Positions 17,721-26,549 are shown, counted from the first letter of the stretch. The stretch: DNA of 64,000 bases from Bacteroidales bacterium (GCA_017527625.1 JAFXPV010000027.1:1-64000), one strand, 5' to 3'. Program-made: numbers and translations. Notes: generated from the sequence alone by a model not told the origin.

Positions 17721-18107
17721 ATGAAAAAGATATCAGTCATTCTTTGTGCGGCGCTCCTGCTTTGCGCCTGCACTGACGACAAGGCCGGCAAGGCTGCCGA
17801 AGGCTTCCTGACCAGCTACCTGACTATGGATTATGACGCCGCGGCCGCCTATTGCGACAGCAGCGTGACAGCGAACCTGCGCATCGCCACCGAAGACTGG
17901 CAGTCGCTCGACACTACGCTGCTGGCCAGGATCAAAGACGCAGCTGCCGCCACCCGTTTCGAGATTACGTCGGTAGACGACGAATCTGAAAAGGGCAGGG
18001 CATACGTCAAATATCTGCTCTATCCGATGGGCAGTGAAGTCGGTCAGGAGATGAATATGACCCTGACCAAGGAAGGTGGCAAGTGGCTTGTGAGCGCCTT
18101 GAATTAG
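17721..18107 (+). CDS. DUF4878-like small lipoprotein
   Basis: 128 residues from the ATG at 17721; the GTG immediately before it is in frame. Lipobox LCAC near residue 14-17, followed by a compact alpha+beta domain (AAEGFLTSYLTMDYDAAAAYC ... KYLLYPMGSE ... KEGGKWLVSAL) of the NTF2-like type seen in DUF4878 proteins. Its role is unknown. It lies downstream of the dipeptidase; its stop codon overlaps that of the convergent barrel gene. Confidence 0.65.
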   Translation: MKKISVILCAALLLCACTDDKAGKAAEGFLTSYLTMDYDAAAAYCDSSVTANLRIATEDWQSLDTTLLARIKDAAAATRFEITSVDDESEKGRAYVKYLLYPMGSEVGQEMNMTLTKEGGKWLVSALN

Positions 18108-18754
18108 AACATCAGACCCAGCGAAATCTCGAGGCCGGCAGCCATATCGCGCTTTGCGTTGGCGGCGTTGTCGATGTACTGCTGTGCGCTGATCACGCGG
18201 CCGAAGTTCCAGACATACTGTGCGCTGACCTGGAAGCGGCGCATAATCTCGATGCCTCCGCCGATGCCGAGGCCGTAAGAGAAGCGGTTCGGATCCTGGG
18301 TGAAGCTGGTGAGGAAGTCCATAACCCTCTTGTCACCGTCTTTCGGGGCAGAAGGCCTGTTCTTGATGTTGTAGCCGATGTAAGGGCTCAGCTGCACGAA
18401 AGGACGCAGGGCCACGAGGTCGATGCCCCACTGGATGTTGATGGGGAGCTCAAGGTAGCTCAGGCTCCAGGAATACTTGTCGCCGAACTGGTTGCCTTTC
18501 TTGGAAAGGAACATCAGCTCAGGCTGCAGGGTGAAACCTGCGAGGCTTTCGGTCTGGTATCCGATGCCGGCGTGGAAGCCCGAAAAATTCCGTGCATCCA
18601 CTGCAAGTTGCTGGGCCTGGTCCTTGATGGACTGGGTCAGGTCGAGATGAGTGTAGCTGAAACCGCCCTTGATGACGAGGCCTTCCGCCTTTGCGCTGAA
18701 GCTGGCGGCAGCGGCCATCACCACTATGGCGAGAGATGCGATTATTCGTTTCAT
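18104..18754 (-). CDS. outer-membrane beta-barrel protein (porin-like)
   Basis: 216 residues. Signal peptide 1-23 (SAKAEG), alternating strands through the whole length and a C-terminal Phe (ISLGLMF), as needed for BAM-dependent insertion. This fits the 8-strand OMP_b-brl_2 group. Its ATG overlaps the trxA stop by one base (TAATG), so it is coupled to thioredoxin; no functional reason for that pairing is evident. Confidence 0.82.
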   Translation of the reverse strand: MKRIIASLAIVVMAAAASFSAKAEGLVIKGGFSYTHLDLTQSIKDQAQQLAVDARNFSGFHAGIGYQTESLAGFTLQPELMFLSKKGNQFGDKYSWSLSYLELPINIQWGIDLVALRPFVQLSPYIGYNIKNRPSAPKDGDKRVMDFLTSFTQDPNRFSYGLGIGGGIEIMRRFQVSAQYVWNFGRVISAQQYIDNAANAKRDMAAGLEISLGLMF

Positions 18755-19068
18755 TACAGCAGCGATTTGATTTTGTCTTCGATTTCCTGTTTGGGAACTG
18801 CGCCGACCAGACGGTCCACCAGTTCGCCGTTCTTGAAGAAAAGAAGCGTGGGGATGTTGCGGATAGAATATTTCATAGGGATTGCATCATTCTCATCCAC
18901 GTTGCATTTGCATATTTTGATTTTGCCTTCGTATTCGCCGGCAAGCTCTTCTACGATGGGAGAGACCCTTCTGCAGGGGCCGCACCAGGGAGCCCAGAAA
19001 TCAACCATTACAGGCAGTCCTTCGCTGAGGATTGCATCGAAATTTGAATCAGAAATGTTAAGTTCCAT
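18754..19068 (-). CDS. trxA: thioredoxin
   Basis: 104 residues, the standard thioredoxin length. The redox motif WCGPC occupies 28-32 in FWAPWCGPCRR, and the cis-Pro loop is RNIPTLLFFKNGE near 69-81. No signal peptide, so cytoplasmic. It reduces protein disulfides using thioredoxin reductase. It is first in a two-gene unit with the barrel protein. Confidence 0.95.
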   Translation of the reverse strand: MELNISDSNFDAILSEGLPVMVDFWAPWCGPCRRVSPIVEELAGEYEGKIKICKCNVDENDAIPMKYSIRNIPTLLFFKNGELVDRLVGAVPKQEIEDKIKSLL

Positions 19069-19096
19069 AATATTTGGCCTCTATTTTTAGTTGTTG

Positions 19097-19128
19097 CGAA
19101 AGTAGCAAATATTTTGCCGTAAAGCAAA
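19097..19128 (-). promoter_or_regulatory. trxA promoter
   Basis: Minus strand: TTTG at 19128..19125, 20-bp spacer, TACTTTCG at 19104..19097 (one mismatch to TAnnTTTG), 28 bases before the trxA ATG. Confidence 0.48.
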
Positions 19129-19150
19129 ATTACTGAAAAGCCCTTCCAGA

Positions 19151-19182
19151 TTGTTGTAAGGAACAATTTTTGCATATCTTTG
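19151..19182 (+). promoter_or_regulatory. promoter of the RND efflux operon
   Basis: TTG at 19151-19153, 21-bp spacer, TATCTTTG at 19175-19182. The predicted transcript start (about 19188) lies after the first possible TTG codon of the reading frame and supports the GTG at 19209 as the start of the TolC gene. Confidence 0.58.
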
Positions 19183-19208
19183 CGGCTTCAGAAAAAATAG
19201 TTATTCAC

Positions 19209-20486
19209 GTGAGATCATTTATAGCGGCAGCCATACTTCTCTTTGCGGCTGCTTTCCAACTGCCTGCCCAGAACGACGTGCTGCGTCTGTCTCTTGAGGA
19301 GGCCCAGAAGATGGCGATAGAGCGCAACCGCACTCTCGAAAATGCCACGATTGATGTTAAAATCGCCCAGGCCAACAGGTGGCAGGCCATTGCCAGTATG
19401 TTGCCCCAGGTCAACGCCAGCGGCACCTACAACGATATGTTCGGCTACCTTATGAACTTCGGCGGAATGTCCATAGCCCTGCCCAGCAGCGCTTCGATGG
19501 GCGTCACCGCTTCAATGGCGCTGAGCGGCGCACAGGTGCTGAACGCTGCGATCAGCAAGATCTCCCAGCAGATGTCGGATATAACGGCCCATCAGACCGA
19601 GCAGAATGTGGCCAGCCAGGTCAAGACCCTGTATTATTCGATACTTATGGCCGACCAGACCATAGCCCTGCTCCACGACAACCTCGCCGGCGTACAGCGG
19701 CTCTATGATTTTTCACAGCAGTCTGTGGACGTCGGTGCCTCGGAGCAGGTCAGCGCAGACCAGCTGATGGTGCAGGTGGCTTCTGCCAAGACTGCCATCA
19801 AAAACTCCGAGAACAGTCTTGAGATGCTCTACAACAGCCTCAGGCTTCAGCTCGACCTTGACCCCGACGCCGAGATTGTGCTCACCGACACCATCGACAA
19901 ACTGCTCGATATGGATGCCGGTCTGGCTATGATGAACGAGCAGTTCAATCTCGACAACAACTATAATTACCAGCTGCTGAAGAAGAATGTCGAGCTGGCC
20001 CGCAAGCAGATCACCCTCAACAAGTGGAGCCTGGCCCCGACGGTCAGCCTTGCATATCAGTTTTCGGCCAAGCACAACTTCGGCGAAGGTATGGATATGA
20101 CCCCTCCGAATACGATGAATGTGATGGTAAGCGTGCCCATCTTCTCAAGCCTGTCGAACACCAAGAAGATCCAGAGCGCCAAGATGTCTTACCAGAAGCA
20201 GCTCAATACTCTTGCCGAGACTGAAAACAGCCTTCAGATCCAGTACCGTCAGCTTTGCTACAACCTGCAGAACGCGTACGCGAAATACATCGACCAGAAG
20301 CAGGCCGTCGAGGTCAACAAGAGAGTCTTCGACAATATCTCCCGCAAATATGAGCAGGGCTATTCCAGCGCGCTGGAGATGACGAACGCCAGCACCACCC
20401 TCATCACTTCCCAGAGTGCATACGTGCAGGCGGTCCTCGAGTTCGTGAATGCCCAGATAGAACTGGAAAAACTGTTGAACAACTAA
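19209..20486 (+). CDS. TolC-family outer-membrane efflux channel
   Basis: 425 residues starting at GTG 19209 with a clean signal peptide (RSFIAAAILLFAAAFQLPAQ). Upstream codons would fall before the predicted transcript start. Two OEP repeats with long amphipathic helices follow; typical features are LSLEEAQKMAIERN near 27-40 and repeated helical segments ending KYEQGYSSALEMTNAS. It forms the outer-membrane duct of the tripartite pump encoded by the next two genes. Confidence 0.9.
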   Translation: MRSFIAAAILLFAAAFQLPAQNDVLRLSLEEAQKMAIERNRTLENATIDVKIAQANRWQAIASMLPQVNASGTYNDMFGYLMNFGGMSIALPSSASMGVTASMALSGAQVLNAAISKISQQMSDITAHQTEQNVASQVKTLYYSILMADQTIALLHDNLAGVQRLYDFSQQSVDVGASEQVSADQLMVQVASAKTAIKNSENSLEMLYNSLRLQLDLDPDAEIVLTDTIDKLLDMDAGLAMMNEQFNLDNNYNYQLLKKNVELARKQITLNKWSLAPTVSLAYQFSAKHNFGEGMDMTPPNTMNVMVSVPIFSSLSNTKKIQSAKMSYQKQLNTLAETENSLQIQYRQLCYNLQNAYAKYIDQKQAVEVNKRVFDNISRKYEQGYSSALEMTNASTTLITSQSAYVQAVLEFVNAQIELEKLLNN

Positions 20487-20503
20487 AGAATATATAAGTA
20501 CCT

Positions 20504-21508
20504 ATGAAAAAGATATCAGTTTTTGCGCTCTGCGCTCTTGTGTTGGTGACCGGCTGCAAGATGAAGCCCCAGATCGAAGAAGAGCAGCGTGAAGAGCTTG
20601 TAGAGGTTGCGCCGCTGACGGCGTCAACAGTTGAAAGGGTTCTGTCTCTGTCGACGACCCTCGAAGGCTATCAGAAGATGGACATCGCGCCCTCAGTGAC
20701 AGGACGCATCGAACATATATACACCGAGGTGGGCACGAGGGTGTCTACCGGTTCCAACCTTGTGCGTATGGACCAGAACCAGTACACCACCACCAAGCTG
20801 ACCTATACCAATCTCCAGCAGGAGCTTGCACGTATGGAAGCTCTGGTTGCGACTGGTGCCATCTCGAAGCAGACCTACGACCAGACCAAGCTGAGCTTTG
20901 ACCAGACGGCCGAAAGCCTGCGCTTCCTTGAGGAGAACACCTACGTGAAGGCCAAGTTCCCCGGCGTCATCTCTGCCAAAAACTATGAGGACGGCGAGCT
21001 CTACAGCGGCCAGGCCATCCTGACGCTGACCCAGATCAATGTGCTCAAGGCCCTGGTCAACGTGCCGGAGTCGTACTTCCCGCTTGTCCACAAGGGTATG
21101 AGCGTAGATGTGCTCTGCGACATTTATCCCGGCGAGACTTTCAAGGGTTCCATTGACATCGTATATCCTACCATAGACCCTGCTTCACATACCTTTCAGG
21201 TGAGGATACGCATCCCCAACGGCGGAGAGCGTCTGCGCCCCGGAATGTATGCTTATGCCAAGCTTGCCCTCGGCAAGGTTGAGGCTATGGTCCTTCCTTA
21301 TCAGAGTGTCCAGAAGCTCACCGGTTCCAACGAAAGGTATATCTACGTCAACGACAACGGCGTTGCAAGGCGTGTCTTCGTCAAACTGGGCGAGAGGTAT
21401 GACGACAAGATTGAAATAGAGAGCGACGAGCTCAATCCCGGTGAGGAGATTGTCGTTACAGGTGCAGAGAAGCTGGTGGACGGCGTGAAACTTAAGATCA
21501 ACAGGTAA
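20504..21508 (+). CDS. RND efflux periplasmic adaptor (membrane fusion protein)
   Basis: 334 residues. Lipobox VTGC with Cys18, a lipoyl/barrel-sandwich domain split by a short helical hairpin (about 60-150), a beta-barrel domain and a membrane-proximal domain ending GEEIVVTGAEKLVDGVKLKINR. The short hairpin is typical of Bacteroidota AcrA-like adaptors. It connects the inner-membrane RND pump to the TolC channel. Its last base overlaps the first base of the pump gene (TAATG). Confidence 0.92.
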   Translation: MKKISVFALCALVLVTGCKMKPQIEEEQREELVEVAPLTASTVERVLSLSTTLEGYQKMDIAPSVTGRIEHIYTEVGTRVSTGSNLVRMDQNQYTTTKLTYTNLQQELARMEALVATGAISKQTYDQTKLSFDQTAESLRFLEENTYVKAKFPGVISAKNYEDGELYSGQAILTLTQINVLKALVNVPESYFPLVHKGMSVDVLCDIYPGETFKGSIDIVYPTIDPASHTFQVRIRIPNGGERLRPGMYAYAKLALGKVEAMVLPYQSVQKLTGSNERYIYVNDNGVARRVFVKLGERYDDKIEIESDELNPGEEIVVTGAEKLVDGVKLKINR

Positions 21509-24500
21509 TGAGTATCTACAAGACAGCTATAGACAAGCCGGTAACGACTCTGCTGATATTCGTTGCCATCATCGTCCTGGGCGTGTATGCGTTCCGCCTT
21601 CTGCCCATCGACCAGTTCCCGGAGATGGATCCGCCGTACATCACGGTGATGACAACCTATCCGGGCGCCAGTGCTTCCGAGATAGAGACTAATGTGACAA
21701 GGCTGGTGGAGAACAGCCTCAACTCTGTCGACCACCTCAAGGAGATGACTTCTACCTCAAGGGACAATACGTCTGTCGTGATGCTGGAGCTCGAATGGGG
21801 CACCGACATCGACGAGGTTATGAATGACGTGCGGTCGTACGTCGATATGCTGAAAGATGCGCTGCCGAGCGGATGTACCAATCCCTATCTTTTCAAGTTC
21901 AGCTCGAGCGCGATGCCTATCATCCAGTTCGCGGTAACGGCCAAGGAGAGCTACTCTGGTCTGGAGAAAATTATGAACGACGACCTGATCCCGCAGCTGA
22001 ACCGCGTGGACGGCATCGGAAACATATCGGTGACCGGAGCTCCCGACAGGTATGTATATGTGGATATCGACCAGAACAAGCTGGATGCTTTCGGAATTCC
22101 GCTGGAAAGTGTCAGCTCTGCGATTACTTCCAACAACCTGAACCTTTCTTCTGGTCTTGTCAAGATGGAGAGGGAGCAGTATCAGCTCGAGGTGCGCAGT
22201 GAGTATGTCGAGAGCAGCGAGATCGCGAATGTGGTCGTGACTACGACTCCCGCCGGAGCGAAAGTCTTCGTGAAAGATATCGCTTCGGTCCGCGATACCA
22301 TCAAGGACCTGTCGCTCGACTCGAAAGTCAACGGTCAGGAAGCCGTCACCCTTCTGATCACCAAGCAGACCGGCGCCAACACCGTGCAGATCTGCCGCGA
22401 CGTGAACAAGGCGATGGCAAGGCTCAAGAAGAATCTGCCGGCCGACATCAACATCGAAGTGGTCTACGATTCTTCCGAAGAAATCCAGAATTCCATCAAT
22501 TCGCTCGAGGAGTCTATCCTCTATGCGCTGCTGTTCGTGGTGCTGGTGGTGTTCATCTTCCTCGGCAAATGGAGGGCCACGTTCATCATCGGCCTGACCA
22601 TCCCCATAGCCTTGATTGTGGCGTTCATCTATCTGGCGCTTTCGGGCAGTTCGCTGAACATCATTTCGCTCTGCTCGCTGACGGTTGCCATCGGTATGGT
22701 GGTGGATGATGCCATCGTCGTGCTGGAGAATATCTCCAAACATATCGACAGGGGCTCGAGTCCGCGCGAGGCGGCCATCTATGCTACGAACGAGGTATGG
22801 GTGTCAGTTATTGCGACTACGCTCGTGATCGTGGCCGTGTTCGTGCCTCTGACTATGCTCACCGGTATGGCCGGCATCCTCTTCAAGGAGCTTGGATGGA
22901 TCGTGACGATCGTGGTCTGCACTTCTACCGTGGTGGCTATCTCCCTGACTCCTATGCTCTGCTCTCAGTTGCTGAAGGCCAAGAAGGTCGAGATCGACGA
23001 GACCGGACATATCGTTGAGGTGTCGGAGAAGAAGACTTTCTACGAAAGGACGGTTGGCCGGGTGCTCGACGCCATCGACGACTGGTATGCCAGGGCTCTG
23101 CGCGTCTGCCTGCGCCACAAGGCTCTGACACTGCTTGCATTCACAGCCCTGTTCGTGGCTTCCCTGATTCCTGCCTGCACCGGCCAGATCGGTACTGACT
23201 TTATGCAGCCTTCCGACAACGGCCGTGTGCGTGTGACTATCGAACTGCAGAACGGCACGCGCATCGAGCAGACTCTTAAGACTGCCCGTGCCATCGAGGC
23301 CCGCATCAACGAGCTGGTGCCTGAGGTTAGGATGATTTCGACTTCTGCAGGTAGCAGCGATGCTTCCGGCACAAGCGCGATTTTCTCGTCTACGACTAAC
23401 AATTCCATCCAGATGACTGTCGTCTGCGTCAAGAAATATGAGCGTACACGCACTATCGACGAGATCGGCGAGGTCATCCGCCAGGAGTTGCTGAACTATC
23501 CTGAGATTGTAAGATATCAGGTCAATTCGCAAGGCGGTATGGGCGGTGGCGGTACTTCTACCGTGGACGTGGAGATTTACGGCTACGACTTCGACGAGAC
23601 CAACGTTCTTGCCGAGCAGGTCCGCAATACTATCATCGAGAAGATTCCTGACGCCAGGAACGTCACTATAAGCCGCGAGAAGGACCGTCCCGAGCTGAAC
23701 CTCGTCATCGACAAGGAGAAGGCTTCGTCGTTCGGCCTGAACGCTGCGACTATTTCTACTTATGTGCGCAACCGCGTCGGCGGTCTGGCTTCGGGCTTCC
23801 TCAAGGAGGACGGAGAGGAGTATAATATCGTGGTGCGTCTGCGCGAGGATGACCGCAATTCTATCAATGATATCTACAACCTGTCGATTCCGACTGCTAC
23901 CGGCAAGATTGTCAAGCTCAGCGAGGTTGCTACCCTTGAGGAGTATTTCGCTCCGCCGACCATCGACCGCAAGAGCCGTCAGCGCTACCTGACGGTGAGC
24001 GTGATGCCCTACAACACTTCTCTGGGCGAGATGGCGATGGCGGTGCAGGGTGTCATCGACCAGGTCACTGTTCCCGAGGGCATCACAATGTCGATCGGCG
24101 GTGACTTCGAGGACCAGCAGGAAATGTTCGGCAATATCATCGCGCTTGCGCTGCTGATCATCCTTCTGGTGTATGTGGTGATGGCTTCACAGTTCGAGTC
24201 GTTCTCGAAGCCGGCCATCATCCTGCTGGCGATTCCTTTCGCCATCACGGGTGTGATCCTGGCTCTCTGGGCTACGGGCACCACTCTCGATATGATTGCG
24301 GCGCTCGGTGTCGTGATGCTTATCGGTATCGTGGTCAAGAACGGTATTGTGCTGGTGGACTACATCAATCTGATGCGCGACCGCGGGCACGAGCTCAGCG
24401 AGGCTATCGCGCTGTCCGGCCGTTCCCGTCTGCGTCCTGTGATGATGACGGCTATGACGACTGTCCTCGGTATGCTTCCTATGGCGCTCAGCCGTGGTGA

Positions 24501-24693
24501 AGGTTCCGAGATGTGGCATCCGCTGGGTATCGTCGTCATCGGCGGTCTGCTCGTGTCGACGTTCGTGACGCTTATCGTCGTACCTGTCTTCTATGCTGTG
24601 CTCAGCAAGGACAGCGACCGCAACAAGAAAGAGCGCAACCGTCGCAATTTCATCTTTATGCAGCTGTCACCTGACGCGAAGGAGGAGGAATAA
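21508..24693 (+). CDS. RND multidrug efflux permease (AcrB/MdtB-like)
   Basis: 1061 residues, the standard HAE1/AcrB length, with 12 transmembrane segments in two blocks and two large periplasmic loops. The first helix (KPVTTLLIFVAIIVLGVYAF) and the conserved VDDAIVVLEN segment with the proton-relay Asp pair (near 398-405) are clear. The second half repeats the pattern near 935-945 (VKNGIVLVDY). It pumps hydrophobic or amphiphilic compounds out using proton import. No local regulator is adjacent. Confidence 0.95.
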   Translation: MSIYKTAIDKPVTTLLIFVAIIVLGVYAFRLLPIDQFPEMDPPYITVMTTYPGASASEIETNVTRLVENSLNSVDHLKEMTSTSRDNTSVVMLELEWGTDIDEVMNDVRSYVDMLKDALPSGCTNPYLFKFSSSAMPIIQFAVTAKESYSGLEKIMNDDLIPQLNRVDGIGNISVTGAPDRYVYVDIDQNKLDAFGIPLESVSSAITSNNLNLSSGLVKMEREQYQLEVRSEYVESSEIANVVVTTTPAGAKVFVKDIASVRDTIKDLSLDSKVNGQEAVTLLITKQTGANTVQICRDVNKAMARLKKNLPADINIEVVYDSSEEIQNSINSLEESILYALLFVVLVVFIFLGKWRATFIIGLTIPIALIVAFIYLALSGSSLNIISLCSLTVAIGMVVDDAIVVLENISKHIDRGSSPREAAIYATNEVWVSVIATTLVIVAVFVPLTMLTGMAGILFKELGWIVTIVVCTSTVVAISLTPMLCSQLLKAKKVEIDETGHIVEVSEKKTFYERTVGRVLDAIDDWYARALRVCLRHKALTLLAFTALFVASLIPACTGQIGTDFMQPSDNGRVRVTIELQNGTRIEQTLKTARAIEARINELVPEVRMISTSAGSSDASGTSAIFSSTTNNSIQMTVVCVKKYERTRTIDEIGEVIRQELLNYPEIVRYQVNSQGGMGGGGTSTVDVEIYGYDFDETNVLAEQVRNTIIEKIPDARNVTISREKDRPELNLVIDKEKASSFGLNAATISTYVRNRVGGLASGFLKEDGEEYNIVVRLREDDRNSINDIYNLSIPTATGKIVKLSEVATLEEYFAPPTIDRKSRQRYLTVSVMPYNTSLGEMAMAVQGVIDQVTVPEGITMSIGGDFEDQQEMFGNIIALALLIILLVYVVMASQFESFSKPAIILLAIPFAITGVILALWATGTTLDMIAALGVVMLIGIVVKNGIVLVDYINLMRDRGHELSEAIALSGRSRLRPVMMTAMTTVLGMLPMALSRGEGSEMWHPLGIVVIGGLLVSTFVTLIVVPVFYAVLSKDSDRNKKERNRRNFIFMQLSPDAKEEE

Positions 24694-24696
24694 GTT

Positions 24697-24990
24697 ATGA
24701 AGAGTGTCTTTATAGTTTTCAACCAGGCTAACACTGAGCGCGTGGAGTATATGCTCGACGAGCTCAAGATTTCGGGTTTCACTTTCTTCGAGCAGGTGCA
24801 GGGCCGCGGCTCCAGGACCGGCGAACCACATCGTGGCACGCATACCTGGCCGGAGATGAATTCGGCGGTGATGGTTGTCATCGATGACGACCGCGTTCCC
24901 GAGCTCCTCGACACCGTCCGCAAGCTCGACAACCGCAACAAGGCCGTCGGCGTACGCGCCTTCGTCTGGAACATCGAGCAGGTGGTCTAG
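24697..24990 (+). CDS. PG0541-family PII-like protein associated with the RND pump
   Basis: 97 residues, a compact alpha/beta ferredoxin-like fold of the PII/GlnB type (MKSVFIVFNQANTERVEYML ... VMVVIDDDRVPELLDTVRKL). It begins three bases after the RND gene, so it is part of the operon. It matches the small PG0541-type protein found after RND genes in Bacteroidota. The family is thought to bind or sense at the pump, but its role is not established. Confidence 0.75.
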   Translation: MKSVFIVFNQANTERVEYMLDELKISGFTFFEQVQGRGSRTGEPHRGTHTWPEMNSAVMVVIDDDRVPELLDTVRKLDNRNKAVGVRAFVWNIEQVV

Positions 24991-25066
24991 CGAAGCCCCA
25001 GCCGAAAACCGATTTTTCCGTCCGTCGGTCACTTTTTAGCTCTTTTCCGTGGCTGGAACTGCGCGC

Positions 25067-25242
25067 ATGCCGCTGGAAGGGAAGTAAGGCCTTCGGGGGG
25101 TTCCGTTCGCCTTCGGCTCACTCCAATCCCTCCCAACGCCTGCTTCGTCCTGCTTCGCAGAACTCGCATTCGTCGGGTTCCTCCCGCTCTGCCGCCGCGG
25201 GTGGCCAGCCCCCCGAAGGCCTTACTTCCCTTCCAGCGGCAT
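25067..25242. repeat. large palindromic repeat element, copy 1
   Basis: A 176-bp element. A 34-base arm (25067-25100) is perfectly complementary to 25209-25242. The inner 13 bases of each arm are GGCCTTCGGGGGG/CCCCCCGAAGGCC. The 108-bp core (25101-25208) is, on the minus strand, identical to the core of copy 2 (41181-41288) at 107 of 108 bases. The outer arm sequences differ from copy 2, yet each copy pairs with itself. It starts 76 bases after the PG0541-like gene at the edge of an AT-rich island. Confidence 0.9.
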
Positions 25243-25785
25243 AAACCCGACATCCGCATTGGAACTACAACCCCGCCACAGACACCTGTAGCGGCTCATC
25301 TCTCACAACGCTGCACTAAAAGGCCATGCATTGAGATAACACCCTGCTACCAATCGCATACAGAGCCGGTTCCAACTAAATGCAAAAGTTGGGTTTGACC
25401 ATACTATGACTTGATCAGATTTCAAATAAATAACTGGTGACAAGTACAAAACTATTACTGTTGGCTGGCTTGATAATACAAACTATAACTTGCCTATAGA
25501 GTATTGCTCGTCATCTTTATCGTATAGATATTCATTTAACTTCCCTTTACCGACAAAGTGCAAATAGAGATCAATATAATTTAACTCCTTCCACTTTTCC
25601 AAAAAACGCTATAAATCAAGGCCAAAGAAAGTTAAGCGGATATAAATGCTTAAAAGCGGGTAGGGCAATAGATTATTGCTACTATTGCAGTCGGATTGGA
25701 GAAGGTATTTGCCTCCCCAGATTAGTTATTGAGAATTAATAACTCAGGTTGCGAAAAAATGATTACCTTAGCGATACATTATTAA
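25243..25785. other. AT-rich intergenic region with no intact gene
   Basis: About 540 bases, clearly richer in A+T than all neighbours. No open frame of useful length and no RNA gene was recognised. The only protein-like piece is the short minus-strand fragment at 25483-25608. One CATG is present at 25325. It reads like degraded accessory DNA between the palindromic repeat and the NYN pseudogene. Confidence 0.6.
25483..25608 (-). pseudogene. possible C-terminal gene remnant
   Basis: A 41-codon minus-strand frame bounded by stops and without a start, translating to a protein-like string (begins RFLEKWKELNYIDLYLHFVG and ends DDEQYSIGKL). The composition looks coding, with charged and aromatic residues in a believable order. 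I cannot name the family, and it may be chance. Confidence 0.25.
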
Positions 25786-25839
25786 GCCTTTGGTTACGCT
25801 TGAACCTTCCTGTATAACGTTCAAGCCCAACCCAAAGGC
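25786..25839 (+). promoter_or_regulatory. hairpin in front of the NYN gene
   Basis: Two stacked stems: GCCTTTGG (25786-25793) with CCAAAGGC (25832-25839), and GCTTGAAC (25798-25805) with GTTCAAGC (25819-25826), followed by a T-rich run (ATTTTTATTT). It looks like an intrinsic terminator or an attenuator in the 5' region of the NYN gene, 23 bases before its ATG. Confidence 0.5.
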
Positions 25840-25861
25840 CATTTTTATTTATAGTCTTATT

Positions 25862-26549
25862 ATGCCTCACAACAAGTATACTTCAACTCCTATTCGCGTG
25901 GCTGTCATGGTTGATGGTGGGTATTTTATGAAGCGCTATAAAACCCTTTACAATAAGGATAGGAGCAAGACACCAGAAACAATAGTAAAAGATTTGTATA
26001 CTATCGCGCATTCTCATGTTGGGGATAATAACTATTTATACCGTATCTTCTATTATGACTGTATTCCGTTCGACAAAAAGGTACACAATCCAATCTCAAA
26101 AAGGTGCATCGATTTTGCGAAGACCCCGGAATCTTCAATGATGAAGGCGGTTTTTGAAGAATTAAAACGCCAAAGAAAGGTTGCCCTCCGGCTTGGAACC
26201 ATTAAAGATGGTAGACGTTGGATTCTGTATGATAGGGTATCAACTAGTCTTCTTCGAAAGGAAATCACTATTGATGATATAAAGGAGGAGGATGTATACT
26301 ACGATATGCATCAAAAAGGTATTGATATGAAGATCGGGGTAGACATCGCCTCTCTTGCTTTGAAACGGTTTGTAGATAAAATTGTCCTGATTTCAGGGGA
26401 CTCGGATTTTGTGCCAGCAGCTAAGCTTGCCAGACGGGAAGTCACATGTAGAGAATAACCTATTCGAACATATTGATGGCCTTAGAAGTATTCCTTTGTA
26501 CTATCAAAGGAAAAGGCATACAGAGAAACTTAAGGAAGAGGCGGAATAG
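25862..26549 (+). pseudogene. NYN-domain protein (LabA/DUF88-like), frameshifted
   Basis: From ATG 25862 the frame shows RVAVMVDGGYF (catalytic Asp), then GIDMKIGVDIASLAL and KIVLISGDSDFVPAAKLARRE, the NYN ribonuclease-like core. It then runs out of frame (VTCRE, stop at 26458). In another frame the expected family ending resumes directly (HVENNLFEHIDGLRSIPLYY) and runs to TAG at 26549. About ten codons that family members have between ARRE and the HIDGL motif are missing. So there is a small out-of-frame deletion or an assembly error. GC is much lower than in neighbours, consistent with acquired DNA. Confidence 0.72.

Noticed and set aside
19170..19208. Earlier TTG start for the TolC-family gene
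   Set aside because: It precedes the predicted transcript start after the TATCTTTG box and would put polar residues before a clean signal peptide starting at GTG 19209.
25008..25037. Weak terminator-like hairpin (ACCGA/TCGGT followed by CAC and T5) after the PG0541-like gene
   Set aside because: Only five pairs with a twelve-base loop and T residues three bases away; too weak to call.
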